64,000 nucleotides of DNA from an uncultured Collinsella sp. GTDB lineage: Bacteria; Actinomycetota; Coriobacteriia; Coriobacteriales; Coriobacteriaceae. The position numbers were made by a program, and so were the translations under genes. The notes below the pieces were generated by a model. It searched no databases, was not told the DNA's origin, and saw only the letters and a list, made by a program, of their open reading frames with translations. Each line of letters starts with the position of its first letter. Within the stretch, counting starts at the first letter, position 1. Shown one piece after another: positions 1-7,855 of this stretch. The DNA lies in NCBI GenBank assembly GCA_958352845.1, contig CATWQC010000006.1:1-64000 (forward strand), given 5' to 3'.

Positions 1-12
1 GGGATTGGTCAA

Positions 13-27
13 AATAGTTTGACTATT
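13..27. promoter_or_regulatory. Short palindrome, possible operator
   Basis: AATAGT and ACTATT face each other across TTG, directly overlapping the stop of the secreted-protein gene. The flanking bases add a second overlapping inverted repeat (GTCAAA/TTTGAC, 8-23). It resembles a small dimeric-regulator site but could belong to a gene left of the window. Nothing else supports it. Confidence 0.25.
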
Positions 28-388
28 AGCGGCTAAAATCGCCCGGCGCTAACACCACCGTGTCGTAGTCGGATTTGGCGTCTGCCTCGGCAGCCTTTGC
101 GGCGTCGATAGCAGCCTGCAAGTCGGCAATCTTCTGGGCGTTTGCCTTTACTGCGGAGCCTGCCGCCTCGCCGGCGTGGACAGCAAGCGGGGGCATGATC
201 GCGTCCTGTGCCGTGGTATCACTCGCATCGTTGGCAAATGCCGAGAACGGCGCGAGCAGCGACGAGCCAGTCATAGCGATGGTGGTTGCCGCGGTGACGG
301 CGAGTCGTGTTGCCTTGTGGCCCGAGAATGTGGGGCGAGGCTTGGCGCCGCCTGAGACTTCCGAGTGTTTAGGTGCGTACTTTGTCAT
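26..388 (-). CDS. Short secreted protein, probably a truncated gene
   Basis: The 120-residue product begins with a long signal peptide: a basic N-region, a hydrophobic stretch and an AFA-N cleavage site near residue 52. A helical Ala/Lys/Asp-rich segment of coiled-coil character follows, and the protein then stops abruptly. The ATG at 388 is chosen over an upstream TTG because GGGAGAAG sits just before it. The coiled-coil ending so soon suggests a longer surface protein cut short by a frameshift or deletion, but no continuation is visible at the window edge. Its promoter carries the same TGTTGCGCAACA palindrome as the kinase/GTPase locus to the right, so it is probably co-regulated with it. 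The function is unknown. Confidence 0.55.
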   Translation of the reverse strand: MTKYAPKHSEVSGGAKPRPTFSGHKATRLAVTAATTIAMTGSSLLAPFSAFANDASDTTAQDAIMPPLAVHAGEAAGSAVKANAQKIADLQAAIDAAKAAEADAKSDYDTVVLAPGDFSR

Positions 389-429
389 TTCTTCTCCCAA
401 TCGTTGAAGGGGTACCTACGACAATTCGT

Positions 430-466
430 ACGTTACGACCGCCGAAAGGGCTCCTGTTGCGCAACA
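430..466 (-). promoter_or_regulatory. Operator copy 1 with -10, for the secreted protein
   Basis: The perfect palindrome TGTTGCGCAACA is at 455-466. On the minus strand a -10-like TAACGT (430-435) begins at the 20th base after it. The ATG lies 67 bp downstream of the palindrome. The same palindrome-to--10 spacing recurs at five other promoters of this locus. Confidence 0.55.
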
Positions 467-528
467 TTGGCAAGGAAACATCGACGCACTTGAGTCACAT
501 TTATGAGGTGGAGTTCTCGGCAAGCTAA

Positions 529-748
529 TGTCTCGGTCTGTAACATTTAGCACCAAATATGACCTCTAACTGTTACAGATCGAGACAGACTGCCCGGGGC
601 CAACTCAAATGTCTTGATCTGTAACATCTAGAGAGGTTTTTAACCCCTTACTGTTACAGATTGAGATGTTGTCTCGCGGGGCTGGGGTTTGTCTCGTTCT
701 GTAACATCTAGACCTGTATCTGCCGAGCTGGTGTTACAGATCGAGACA
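529..748. repeat. 220-bp array of six alternating 17-bp inverted arms (copy 1)
   Basis: The arms are variants of TGTCTCGATCTGTAACA and its reverse complement, starting at 529, 571, 610, 652, 690 and 732. They make three hairpin units of 59 bp, each with a 25-nt loop, separated by 22 and 21 nt. Loops and spacers differ in sequence. The array fills most of the 400-bp gap between the kinase stop (789) and the secreted-protein promoter, so it could act as a terminator or RNA structure at the 3' end of the leftward operon. A second copy with the same spacing is at 27824-28043. No gene is seen in this gap. Confidence 0.85.
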
Positions 749-788
749 ATTGCCGGGGAGGGCCCCGTCACGGCAAGACGCCCGCTGC

Positions 789-2864
789 TTAGATGCAGAA
801 CCCGGGGATCACGCAGGTTCGCTTGTTTGGCTTTTCCGCAGGCGTTGCGTACGTAAAGACGTCGCCGTCGTGTCCCACGCGGTTCATATAGAGTGTGCCT
901 TCGCTCTCCGATGTGTCGGGACTCGCCGTTCGTTCCCACCAACAGGTGTCCTTGCCCTTCCACTGGCGAACCAACGTCTCGTTCGTGGTATACGGACTTA
1001 CCTTGAGCTCGCGGAACAGCTGGTACTCCTTGCCTTCGCCGTTGTAGATGTCGGCCAGGTAGTGAAAGCCCTCGGTAAACGAATCGGGCGGTTGCGTACC
1101 GCACAGCTCGACCATGGCGGGCAGCCAAAGAGTTGCGGGCAGCTCGCTCAGACACGATGCGCTTCTGGCGGCGCCAACGTTATTCGAGATCTTTTTGACA
1201 GATTTGATGAGTGCGCGCAACTCGTTGGGCAGCAGCTTAAGGCCGTCGCCGTCGAGCCATTCCCGCAGCTCGCAATCTGCCCAGCCGGCGCTCAACGGTT
1301 GGGCCGCGGCATCGCGCTCGGCAATGCCGGCGTCGAACATAAACGTCAGTCCAGCCTTGCCCGTCCCGTCCAGAAGCTCGTCGTGGCGGATGCCCACGAG
1401 CTGCGCGCCAACCTGCAGCCCGTTGGTGAGCGTGACGCGCTTGGTGCATGGATAGGGGATATGCCCGTTGTCATCGAGCAGATGATAGCGCTTGGCAATC
1501 TCGCGTGCCTCGCTACGGGTCTCGGCAGCCTTAATCTTGAGCGAAATCTCCTGCAACTGATCCCAGGTGTAGTCGTCAAGTGAACCGCGGATGCCGTCCA
1601 GGTAGTCGGGGATGCCAAAGCCATGGGTTGCCGCCCCGATAACGCCGAGCCCCGCAACGGCTGCGACAACGCCACCGATAATAAAGCGGCGGCGGGTCAT
1701 GGCATCGTGCCGGGCCTGCTCCAGGATCTCTCGCGCTCGCTCGCCGGCGACGTCGACCTTAAGGTGCGTGCCGGAGTCGATGTCGATCGCGGTCTCGTCT
1801 CCTGCGCCTTCGCAGCCCTCGGATTCGGCATCGGTGAGGTATGCCGAGAGCACCTCGAGCATCTGCTGCTCGGTGGGACGATCGCACTGTTCGACTGAGA
1901 TGCCTTTCATGATGATTTGGACGAGCGCCTCGTCGTCACTGCATCGCGGCTCGAGCGGTGCCGGCTTGGTCTTGGTCTTTATGAGGTAGAACGAGCCGGT
2001 TGCCGCGGCGCCCGTCGACTCGACATCGAACGGTTTGCGACCGCTGTAGAGCTGGTACAGAATGCTCGAAAGCGCGTAGACGTCGATTGCGGGCGAGCGG
2101 CGAAGGGCCGCGATGCCTTCGATATCCTGCGTGAGCATCTCGGGCGCGGCGTATGCGGGCGTGGCAAAGCGCCAGATGTCGGCGCGCCGGGTGATCGTGT
2201 CGTCGCCGAGGGCCATGGTCGCGGAGCCCATGTCGATGAGGCAGGGGTCAAAGGAGCAATCGGCAATCTGTTGCTCGAGCGTTCGACTGGTGGTACGGAA
2301 CATGATATTGGCGGGCGACAGGTCGCGATGGACGACCGGATTTACGAGTCCCTGGGTCATCAGGAGTGCGCGAAGCACGGCGTTTCCAACGGCGGCCACC
2401 ATCTGGGTGGTTAGCCCGCCCGAGACATCGTGCGGAAGCAAGGGCAGCGCCTGCTTGAGCGAGGTGCCCTCGACCCACTCCATGAGGATGAGCGGGTCGT
2501 CCTCGCACGATCCATAGCCATAGACGCGCGGAAATCCGCGCAGGTGCGAGACAGTGCACAGATGACGGTACTCCTCGAACAACGCGGCGGTATTGGCCAG
2601 GTGCGCAGCCGCTTGCTCGGCGGAGCGATCGGGGGCTTGGCCGGAAAGGATGGCGTTGTCCTTGAGCAGCTTGACGGCAAAGACCTCGCCGCTTGTGTTG
2701 GTCGCGCGAAGCACGTGTCCGATATTGCCGCCGTCGCGGTATGCAGTCTGAAGAATAAGCGTCATAAACCGTCGCTTGGCGTCGTCCTCGGCGCTGGGGT
2801 CGACCGCCACGGCGGTGTCGAACGTGTCGAGACGGATGAGTTTATTGCCGTCGACGATATCCAT
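789..2864 (-). CDS. Membrane Ser/Thr protein kinase with C-terminal DUF6273-type domain
   Basis: The 691-residue protein has a eukaryotic-type kinase domain at about residues 35-345: the VAVK-type lysine K65, HRD at 179-181, DMG in place of DFG at 211-213, and APE at 240-242. The glycine-rich loop is not classical. A single membrane segment follows a run of arginines (about 393-413). The C-terminal 230 residues look like the DUF6273 domain (WADCELREWL and the terminal NKRTCVIPGFCI region), which would lie outside the cell if the kinase is inside. An AGGAG site precedes the ATG. It is downstream of an FHA gene on the same strand and paralogous to the kinase at 21215. It probably phosphorylates locus proteins read by the FHA partner; that link is inference. 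Confidence 0.85.
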   Translation of the reverse strand: MDIVDGNKLIRLDTFDTAVAVDPSAEDDAKRRFMTLILQTAYRDGGNIGHVLRATNTSGEVFAVKLLKDNAILSGQAPDRSAEQAAAHLANTAALFEEYRHLCTVSHLRGFPRVYGYGSCEDDPLILMEWVEGTSLKQALPLLPHDVSGGLTTQMVAAVGNAVLRALLMTQGLVNPVVHRDLSPANIMFRTTSRTLEQQIADCSFDPCLIDMGSATMALGDDTITRRADIWRFATPAYAAPEMLTQDIEGIAALRRSPAIDVYALSSILYQLYSGRKPFDVESTGAAATGSFYLIKTKTKPAPLEPRCSDDEALVQIIMKGISVEQCDRPTEQQMLEVLSAYLTDAESEGCEGAGDETAIDIDSGTHLKVDVAGERAREILEQARHDAMTRRRFIIGGVVAAVAGLGVIGAATHGFGIPDYLDGIRGSLDDYTWDQLQEISLKIKAAETRSEAREIAKRYHLLDDNGHIPYPCTKRVTLTNGLQVGAQLVGIRHDELLDGTGKAGLTFMFDAGIAERDAAAQPLSAGWADCELREWLDGDGLKLLPNELRALIKSVKKISNNVGAARSASCLSELPATLWLPAMVELCGTQPPDSFTEGFHYLADIYNGEGKEYQLFRELKVSPYTTNETLVRQWKGKDTCWWERTASPDTSESEGTLYMNRVGHDGDVFTYATPAEKPNKRTCVIPGFCI

Positions 2865-2960
2865 GAGAATGCTCCTGTCAATACGAATAAAGCTGGGTCA
2901 TCAAGACAAGGAGAGCGGAAGGGAAACGATTTGACCCGTCATGATAGATATTGCCAGCGG

Positions 2961-3896
2961 CTATTTAGCCAAGGATACGACAAGGAAGGAAGTATCCGTT
3001 CCCAGCTGAAGAATGTCACCATTTGCAATGATTGCGGAGGGAGAGGCCTCTGAAATTCCTCGTTTGCTTCGGGGCATTTCGAGCGTCCGCTCTTTTCCGT
3101 TCGATCCGCTGATGAGAATCGTCCCGTTTGTAGAATGAAGCCCCCTTGCGTACCAGGTGCCGTTTTCGAGCCAGATATGAAGATGCCGGCGTGACACCGA
3201 GCTTCCAACATCAGTGATATCGGAGGCGTTGTAACTAATGGAGCCAATGACCGTTCCCTCGGGTTCAATAGACAGGGGATGAATCGGGGGAACGACTGAG
3301 CTGCCGATTACGCGAATTAACCCCAGTTGGGTGTGATCGGGCTTGTGGGGGGGGACTCGCTTCGGTTTATTCACGCTCGTCAGCTGCGTTTTTAAAGAGA
3401 CGGCAAGGCTCGCGTTGGCAAACATCTCGGTGCTCTTAACGGCAGCCGAGGCGTTTTGCAGGCAGCCGCACGCAATAAAGAGATGCAGATATAAGATGTC
3501 GCGGTCCAGCTCTGATTTGAGCGTCCCGTTATTAATTCTGTGCAGTGCGTTGGCATAGACGCTTGCGTCCTCGCCGATGCAGGTCAGAGCTTCTTGCATG
3601 TTGAGTGCCGCTGGCCCCGCATAGTGCGCGGACACGAGACGGCGCGCATTTGATCCGCCCAAATTCGAGATGATTTTCGAAAACAACGTCTGAGTGCTAA
3701 TGCCAAAGTTAGAAAACTCGGCGGGATCGATGGAACCCGGCGCGGCGTTTGTAATCTTTCGCGAAAGAAACGGACGATTGGAGACATGGCTGAACAGATC
3801 AGACTTGCTCGAAATGAGAATCGAGGCGGCGGTGCAGTTGGTGATGCCGCCGAAGCTTCGCAAGTCGCTGTACATCTCTGAACTTGGTGTACGCAT
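2961..3896 (-). CDS. FHA-domain protein, partner of the downstream kinase
   Basis: The 311-residue protein has a C-terminal FHA fold at about residues 210-305, seen in GTVIGS, VSRRHLHIW and LHSTNGT, the usual phosphothreonine-binding landmarks. The arginine of the common GR turn is replaced (GS). The N-terminal 190 residues are helical, match no domain I know, and are shared with the FHA protein at 23074 (for example the HYAGPAA and AGCLQ/ACGCLQ segments). GGAGGAG lies directly before the ATG. It is first in a leftward two-gene unit with the kinase, 96 bp apart, and is read from the bidirectional promoter at 4080-4141. Confidence 0.8.
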   Translation of the reverse strand: MRTPSSEMYSDLRSFGGITNCTAASILISSKSDLFSHVSNRPFLSRKITNAAPGSIDPAEFSNFGISTQTLFSKIISNLGGSNARRLVSAHYAGPAALNMQEALTCIGEDASVYANALHRINNGTLKSELDRDILYLHLFIACGCLQNASAAVKSTEMFANASLAVSLKTQLTSVNKPKRVPPHKPDHTQLGLIRVIGSSVVPPIHPLSIEPEGTVIGSISYNASDITDVGSSVSRRHLHIWLENGTWYARGLHSTNGTILISGSNGKERTLEMPRSKRGISEASPSAIIANGDILQLGTDTSFLVVSLAK

Positions 3897-4079
3897 GCTC
3901 CTCCGTTCCCGTCGTTAGCCTGACGAGCCTTTAAAATGTGCGCACCGATTGCAGGGCTTAGGCCAACTCGTAAGGAATGTGCTGGTGGGCGCATTCAACG
4001 TTCGGCGCGATGACACGGGTAGCACGAATCGAATGATGGTCACGCAAAGCAACGGGCAGGGTGTCCCGGCCGCCGTTCG

Positions 4080-4141
4080 CGTAACCTTTTGCGACCATTT
4101 TAGATGTTGCGCAACACTTCTCGCAATTTCAGCGATAGAAA
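4080..4141. promoter_or_regulatory. Operator copy 2 in the divergent promoter region
   Basis: TGTTGCGCAACA at 4105-4116 lies between the leftward FHA-kinase unit and the rightward 16-kb operon. At the standard +20 spacing there is TAGAAA (4136-4141) on the plus strand and GTTACG (plus-strand 4080-4085) on the minus strand, both weak -10 matches. One symmetric site could control both directions. Confidence 0.55.
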
Positions 4142-4175
4142 TAATACGAAAGTTCACCACTGAAAGGAAAGAGTT

Positions 4176-4664
4176 GTGGCGCTTTACGACGAAGCTCGGA
4201 CCATACCTTATGACACCTTTGACTATAAAGCGGAGTGCGATGCGTACGATAGGGCGTCCTCGGACTGGGACAAGTTTATGCAGGCCGCCGCTCTCGCGAA
4301 GTTCGCTAGCCGCAATGGTGACCGACGCGGCGAGGAAGACTGGCTTTTGCGCGCATTGTGCTGGGCTGATTGTGATTCGTCGTGTAGCGAGGTCGCGTAT
4401 GCACTTGCCGATCATTGCGATAGGTACGGCGTCTATATTAGCTACTGCTTGGGGAACGACGATGTGCCCACCCGCATGGACGGCAGGCTTTGGAGAAAGT
4501 TTGCTAGGGGAGAAAGCCTTAGCGATGACTCTTCAACGGACTCGCAGGATGGTTCCGGTCCCTCTGCCGAGGCCGCGGCTCAGGTTGGCGCGGCGGCTTC
4601 GAAGGGCCTGATCGACGAGGTTGGCTGGGGCACCGTTATTCTGCTGCCTTTGGCGTCTTTATGA
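4176..4664 (+). CDS. Small acidic protein of unknown function, first gene of the main operon
   Basis: The 162-residue product is mostly helical for about 110 residues, rich in Asp, Ala and Cys/Trp. It then has a Ser/Asp/Gly-rich linker and a short hydrophobic tail (WGTVILLPLASL). I do not recognise the family. AAAGGAAAG precedes the ATG-type start. Its TGA overlaps the ATG of the next small membrane protein (ATGA), which implies translational coupling. It opens the operon that carries the GTPases and Hsp70s and sits 60 bp from the shared operator. Confidence 0.65.
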   Translation: MALYDEARTIPYDTFDYKAECDAYDRASSDWDKFMQAAALAKFASRNGDRRGEEDWLLRALCWADCDSSCSEVAYALADHCDRYGVYISYCLGNDDVPTRMDGRLWRKFARGESLSDDSSTDSQDGSGPSAEAAAQVGAAASKGLIDEVGWGTVILLPLASL

Positions 4665-4795
4665 TTGGCAAATTTATCCTCGATACCTACGGCGATATCA
4701 TCTTTGGCTTCCTGAAGACCGCGGGCATCGTAGTTGCCGTCATCGCGGCGTTGTTTGTCATTACAAAGTTCATTCTTCCAAGATTTCGTGGTTAA
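4661..4795 (+). CDS. 44-residue single-pass membrane protein
   Basis: This short reading frame starts at the ATG that overlaps the previous stop (ATGA) and ends at TAA 4793-4795. The protein has a short N-terminal part, then a strongly hydrophobic stretch at about residues 21-35 (GIVVAVIAALFVI) and a basic tail ending FRG. The overlap and the membrane segment make it a credible coupled gene. An alternative is that it is the separated C-terminus of the 4176 gene after a frameshift, since that gene also ends in a hydrophobic stretch. Confidence 0.6.
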   Translation: MIGKFILDTYGDIIFGFLKTAGIVVAVIAALFVITKFILPRFRG

Positions 4796-4818
4796 TAGCG
4801 AACGTGTAAGGAGTTCAC

Positions 4819-5253
4819 ATGCAATGCGTGGCTTGCGGAAAAACAATTCCCGATAGCATGGCTTTTTGCCCTTATTGCGGAGCCGCTCAGACGGGAGGTG
4901 CGTCTGGCTCGACGAGCTCGTCGGCGGATTCCGGAACGGGGTCGTCTTCTGATTCTGGTTCTGATTCGTCATCCGGGGCTAGCGCGACGACGTCCTCCGG
5001 TCCTGCTCCTACCCCCGCGCCCAGCCCCACGCCTGGTGCCGGAACGACTTCGGGCTCCTCTGCAGGCGGAAGCGCCGCTGCTTCTGCGCCCAGCGCGCCG
5101 ACGCAGTACGAGTCAGACAAGCGCCTGGGACAAATTGCCTGCGTCCTTTCTGCCGTTGCTTTGGTTCTCGTAATCGCTGGCCTTCAGAAGGCATACATCG
5201 GTCTCGGCGTAATCATCGCTGCTTACTTGCTGATCAACATTTTTAGGAAGTAG
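4819..5253 (+). CDS. Zinc-ribbon protein with C-terminal membrane hairpin
   Basis: The 144-residue protein starts with a four-cysteine zinc ribbon (C3, C6, C17, C20). A 75-residue low-complexity linker of Ser, Gly, Ala, Thr and Pro follows, then two hydrophobic segments at about 103-121 and 123-142. The layout suggests a membrane-anchored zinc finger that presents itself on a flexible arm in the cytoplasm. AAGGAG precedes the ATG. It sits 23 bp after the 44-residue membrane protein and 12 bp before the next membrane protein. The function is unknown, and zinc ribbons recur in seven proteins of this locus. Confidence 0.75.
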   Translation: MQCVACGKTIPDSMAFCPYCGAAQTGGASGSTSSSADSGTGSSSDSGSDSSSGASATTSSGPAPTPAPSPTPGAGTTSGSSAGGSAAASAPSAPTQYESDKRLGQIACVLSAVALVLVIAGLQKAYIGLGVIIAAYLLINIFRK

Positions 5254-5265
5254 GAGGAGACAAAC

Positions 5266-5460
5266 ATGGCGTTATTTGGAATTATTGCCGTCGGATTTGC
5301 TCTTATTGTCGTCTACGCGATCGTGAGGGCTTTTCAAGCCCAGATCACCTTTGTTCTTGGCGCTATTGTTTTGAGCTTCTGCGCGTATGGCGTTTTCAAG
5401 GCTTTTAAGAATTACGCGGCTGCATTTAAGAAAAATGCGATTGATTCGAACAGGAGCTAG
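5266..5460 (+). CDS. 64-residue membrane protein
   Basis: Two hydrophobic segments (about residues 3-20 and 27-46) are followed by a basic, amphipathic tail. AGGAGGAG precedes the ATG, 12 bp after the zinc-ribbon gene, and the GTPase gene starts 5 bp after its stop. The tight spacing indicates co-translation with the GTPase, which also has two membrane segments, so this may be a subunit of the same membrane complex. No family is recognised. Confidence 0.65.
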   Translation: MALFGIIAVGFALIVVYAIVRAFQAQITFVLGAIVLSFCAYGVFKAFKNYAAAFKKNAIDSNRS

Positions 5461-5465
5461 CGATT

Positions 5466-7004
5466 ATGGCATTGACTGACGAGCGCTATAACCAGACGGC
5501 TGCTCTTTTGCCGCCCGAGCCTTCTCGTGCTGAGTACTGGCTCGATAAGGGTTTCTCTGATCTTGGAGCGACGATTCGAGAGGCGATCGTCCTTAACAGG
5601 GTTACGCGCGGGGAATTAATTACTGAGCTCTACAACGGCGGCTTTATCCACAAGGTCCTGTGGGGCATCTGCTTCCTCTCGTTTCTTGTTGCTGGCGTTG
5701 CGGGAACGGTAATCTTTGCATTCATCCATTCGGCCGTCATCATGGTCGTAATGGTGCTCGTTTATATCCTCTTTGGTCTCTCGCGCGCATTGGATGCTTG
5801 GTATCGTAAAACGCGCAAGATGGAGTTTGTCTGCGAGCAGTGCAAGCATGTTTGGCCGACCCCTGGGTATGTTTGCCCCAAGTGCGGCAAGGTTCATTCC
5901 TACCTTCGTCCCAACACGTTTGGCTTCTATACGCATGTGTGCGAGTGCGGCCAAAAGCTCCCGTGCACCTTCTTTGCGTCTGCTAAGGGGCCTGATGGAT
6001 CGACCATCCATCGCTCTGACTTGGAGCAGTGCTGTCCTAATCCCAATTGCGCCCATTCGGTCGCTTCGGGTGAGGCCAGGACGATGTCTATTCCCGTTGT
6101 TGGCGGCCGTTCGGTAGGAAAGACCTCCTACATTGCGGCACTTGCCCACGACCTTGTGCTCGACCGCGCAGCCAAGGAGGGCTATGACACCGATTTTCTC
6201 GATGATGACAAGCGAGGGCTCTTCTCCGAGCTCGAGAAGATTTATCAATCGGGCGATGCGAGCATGACGAGTGAGGACTCCGACGTCAAACGCGCCTCCG
6301 CATTCTCGCTGAGCGTCTTTGTCCGCAAAGACGGGCTCGACCCCGACCGTCTAATCCATCTCTACGACGTCGCCGGTGAGACCTTCCTTAATAACGACGA
6401 GCACGAGGACCAGCTTCAGTACGCATACGCCGAAGGCGCCGTGCTGCTGGTGGACCCCATGAGCATTCCGGATTTGGCAAGCGAGCTCGAGGAAGGGCTT
6501 TCGGCAACGGATGCCGCCGTTTCTGGCCGCTCGAACCCCGACGATGTCTTGGCTTCCTTGATCGAGAAAGTCAAAAGCGTTGCCAAGCCGGATCGTCAGG
6601 GCAGATTCACCATGCCCCTTGCCGTGGTGCTGAGCAAGGCGGATCTTCCGGGCTTGGATGAAAAAATCGGACAGGCCGCCTGCGATGCGTATCTTGCTGC
6701 AAATCCCGAGTGTCCTGTCGCCGACGCACAGGATGCCGTGCTTCGCGATGTCCTGCTCGAATATGGCATGGGTAACTTCTTGACGTCGCTTAAGGCGAGT
6801 TTCCGCTCGTATCGCTTCTTTGCAGCCTCTGCCGTTGGTCACGAGCGTCTCGCCGGCGCTTACGATCCCAAGGGCGTTGTCGAGCCGTTTGCATGGATTG
6901 CGGGGCAGGCGGACCCGACGTTTGCCACGGCGCTTTCCCTCCCCGTTGAGAACGCTGTTTCTTATGCCCAACAGCTCGAGATCGATCGAAGGAAGAAGAG
7001 GTAG
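5466..7004 (+). CDS. Membrane-anchored zinc-ribbon GTPase, DO-GTPase type
   Basis: The 512-residue protein has two membrane segments (about 64-86 and 88-108). A cysteine-rich region follows (CEQC, CPKC, CECG and further Cys pairs, 122-195), then a P-loop GTPase domain with Walker A GGRSVGKT at 213-220. A G3-like YDVAGE and a G4-like LSKADL come later. The GTPase resembles the DO-GTPase families known from comparative genomics to pair with GAP1 proteins, and a GAP1-like protein is encoded at 16179. It likely acts as a GTP-driven switch at the membrane. GCTAGCG-spaced translation follows directly from the 64-residue gene. The related GTPase at 14880 shares the order zinc ribbon then P-loop but lacks the membrane segments. 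Confidence 0.8.
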   Translation: MALTDERYNQTAALLPPEPSRAEYWLDKGFSDLGATIREAIVLNRVTRGELITELYNGGFIHKVLWGICFLSFLVAGVAGTVIFAFIHSAVIMVVMVLVYILFGLSRALDAWYRKTRKMEFVCEQCKHVWPTPGYVCPKCGKVHSYLRPNTFGFYTHVCECGQKLPCTFFASAKGPDGSTIHRSDLEQCCPNPNCAHSVASGEARTMSIPVVGGRSVGKTSYIAALAHDLVLDRAAKEGYDTDFLDDDKRGLFSELEKIYQSGDASMTSEDSDVKRASAFSLSVFVRKDGLDPDRLIHLYDVAGETFLNNDEHEDQLQYAYAEGAVLLVDPMSIPDLASELEEGLSATDAAVSGRSNPDDVLASLIEKVKSVAKPDRQGRFTMPLAVVLSKADLPGLDEKIGQAACDAYLAANPECPVADAQDAVLRDVLLEYGMGNFLTSLKASFRSYRFFAASAVGHERLAGAYDPKGVVEPFAWIAGQADPTFATALSLPVENAVSYAQQLEIDRRKKR

Positions 7005-7010
7005 ACGCAC

Positions 7011-7799
7011 ATGACTGACGATGTTTTTGTTCCCTCGTTTGAGGACGTCGCGCCCGAAGAACCTGTATGCGAAGAGGTGGGGTGCGCTAGCGAACCCGTT
7101 GAGACTGCCGAGCCTGCTGCGGAGTCGGCCGAGCCCGTTGAGGCTGAGACGCCTGCCACCGACGACACAGCCGTCGAGGAGGGGGAGTGCGATTGCGACG
7201 CGAACGCCACTGCTGGTGTCGAAGTTGGCGAGCCGACTCCCGTTATGCCTGCCGAGGAGCTGGGGCGTCGCCTCGATGCTTTGGATGAGGGGATTGCTCA
7301 ACTAACAGGGCTCTTCCGTCAGAAGATTGATCGCACCACCTTTGAGGAGGAAGTGCTCAAGAACAACAGTGCGGAAATTGAGCGGTATCGCTCTGGTGTG
7401 TACGAGAAGATCACCACGCCCCTGCTTAAGCGCGTGACGTCGGTGGTCGACGCCATGAACAAGACGCTGGCCTATCTTGGCACCGTTGAGGGGGATGCGG
7501 CTCAGCAGCAGGCGGAGGATCTTTCCGTCTATCGCGACATGCTCGTTGAGGTCCTTTGCGATTTTGGCGTCAACTCGTTTGCGCCTGAACCGGGAGATCG
7601 ATTTGAGAGTGGCCGTCATATGCTGGCTATGCCACGCACCTTGACGGGCGACTCTGCAAAGCGCGGCGTCATTATCGAGGTCCTGTCGCCGGGCTTTGAG
7701 CTTTCGGGGTCTGTTCTCGATCCGGCGTTTGTCCGTGCGTATACGTATAAAAAGGGCTACGTCGAGCCCGAGCAGCAATTAGACAAAGACGACGAGTAG
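7011..7799 (+). CDS. GrpE-like nucleotide exchange factor
   Basis: The 262-residue protein begins with about 75 acidic, Glu/Pro/Ala-rich residues. A helical segment (LGRRLDALDEGIAQL to about residue 150) follows, and then a compact C-terminal beta region ending at GVIIEVLSPGF and YVEPEQQLD. This order of acidic arm, long helix and beta wing is that of GrpE, and the closing motif is typical of divergent GrpE proteins. It lies 56 bp before an Hsp70 gene, which fits a dedicated exchange factor. The identity is inferred from architecture and context more than from strong motifs. Confidence 0.65.
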   Translation: MTDDVFVPSFEDVAPEEPVCEEVGCASEPVETAEPAAESAEPVEAETPATDDTAVEEGECDCDANATAGVEVGEPTPVMPAEELGRRLDALDEGIAQLTGLFRQKIDRTTFEEEVLKNNSAEIERYRSGVYEKITTPLLKRVTSVVDAMNKTLAYLGTVEGDAAQQQAEDLSVYRDMLVEVLCDFGVNSFAPEPGDRFESGRHMLAMPRTLTGDSAKRGVIIEVLSPGFELSGSVLDPAFVRAYTYKKGYVEPEQQLDKDDE

Positions 7800-7855
7800 G
7801 CAAGGAACCTAATCGTCTCATTCGGTTTAGTCACCATTAAAGGAAGGAAATAATC

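Noticed and set aside
529..748. CRISPR-like array
   Set aside because: The repeats alternate in orientation, are 17 bp, and have loops related between the two copies. No cas genes are present.
4819..5253. Secreted Ser-rich protein
   Set aside because: There is no signal peptide; the N-terminus is a zinc ribbon and the hydrophobic segments are at the C-terminus.
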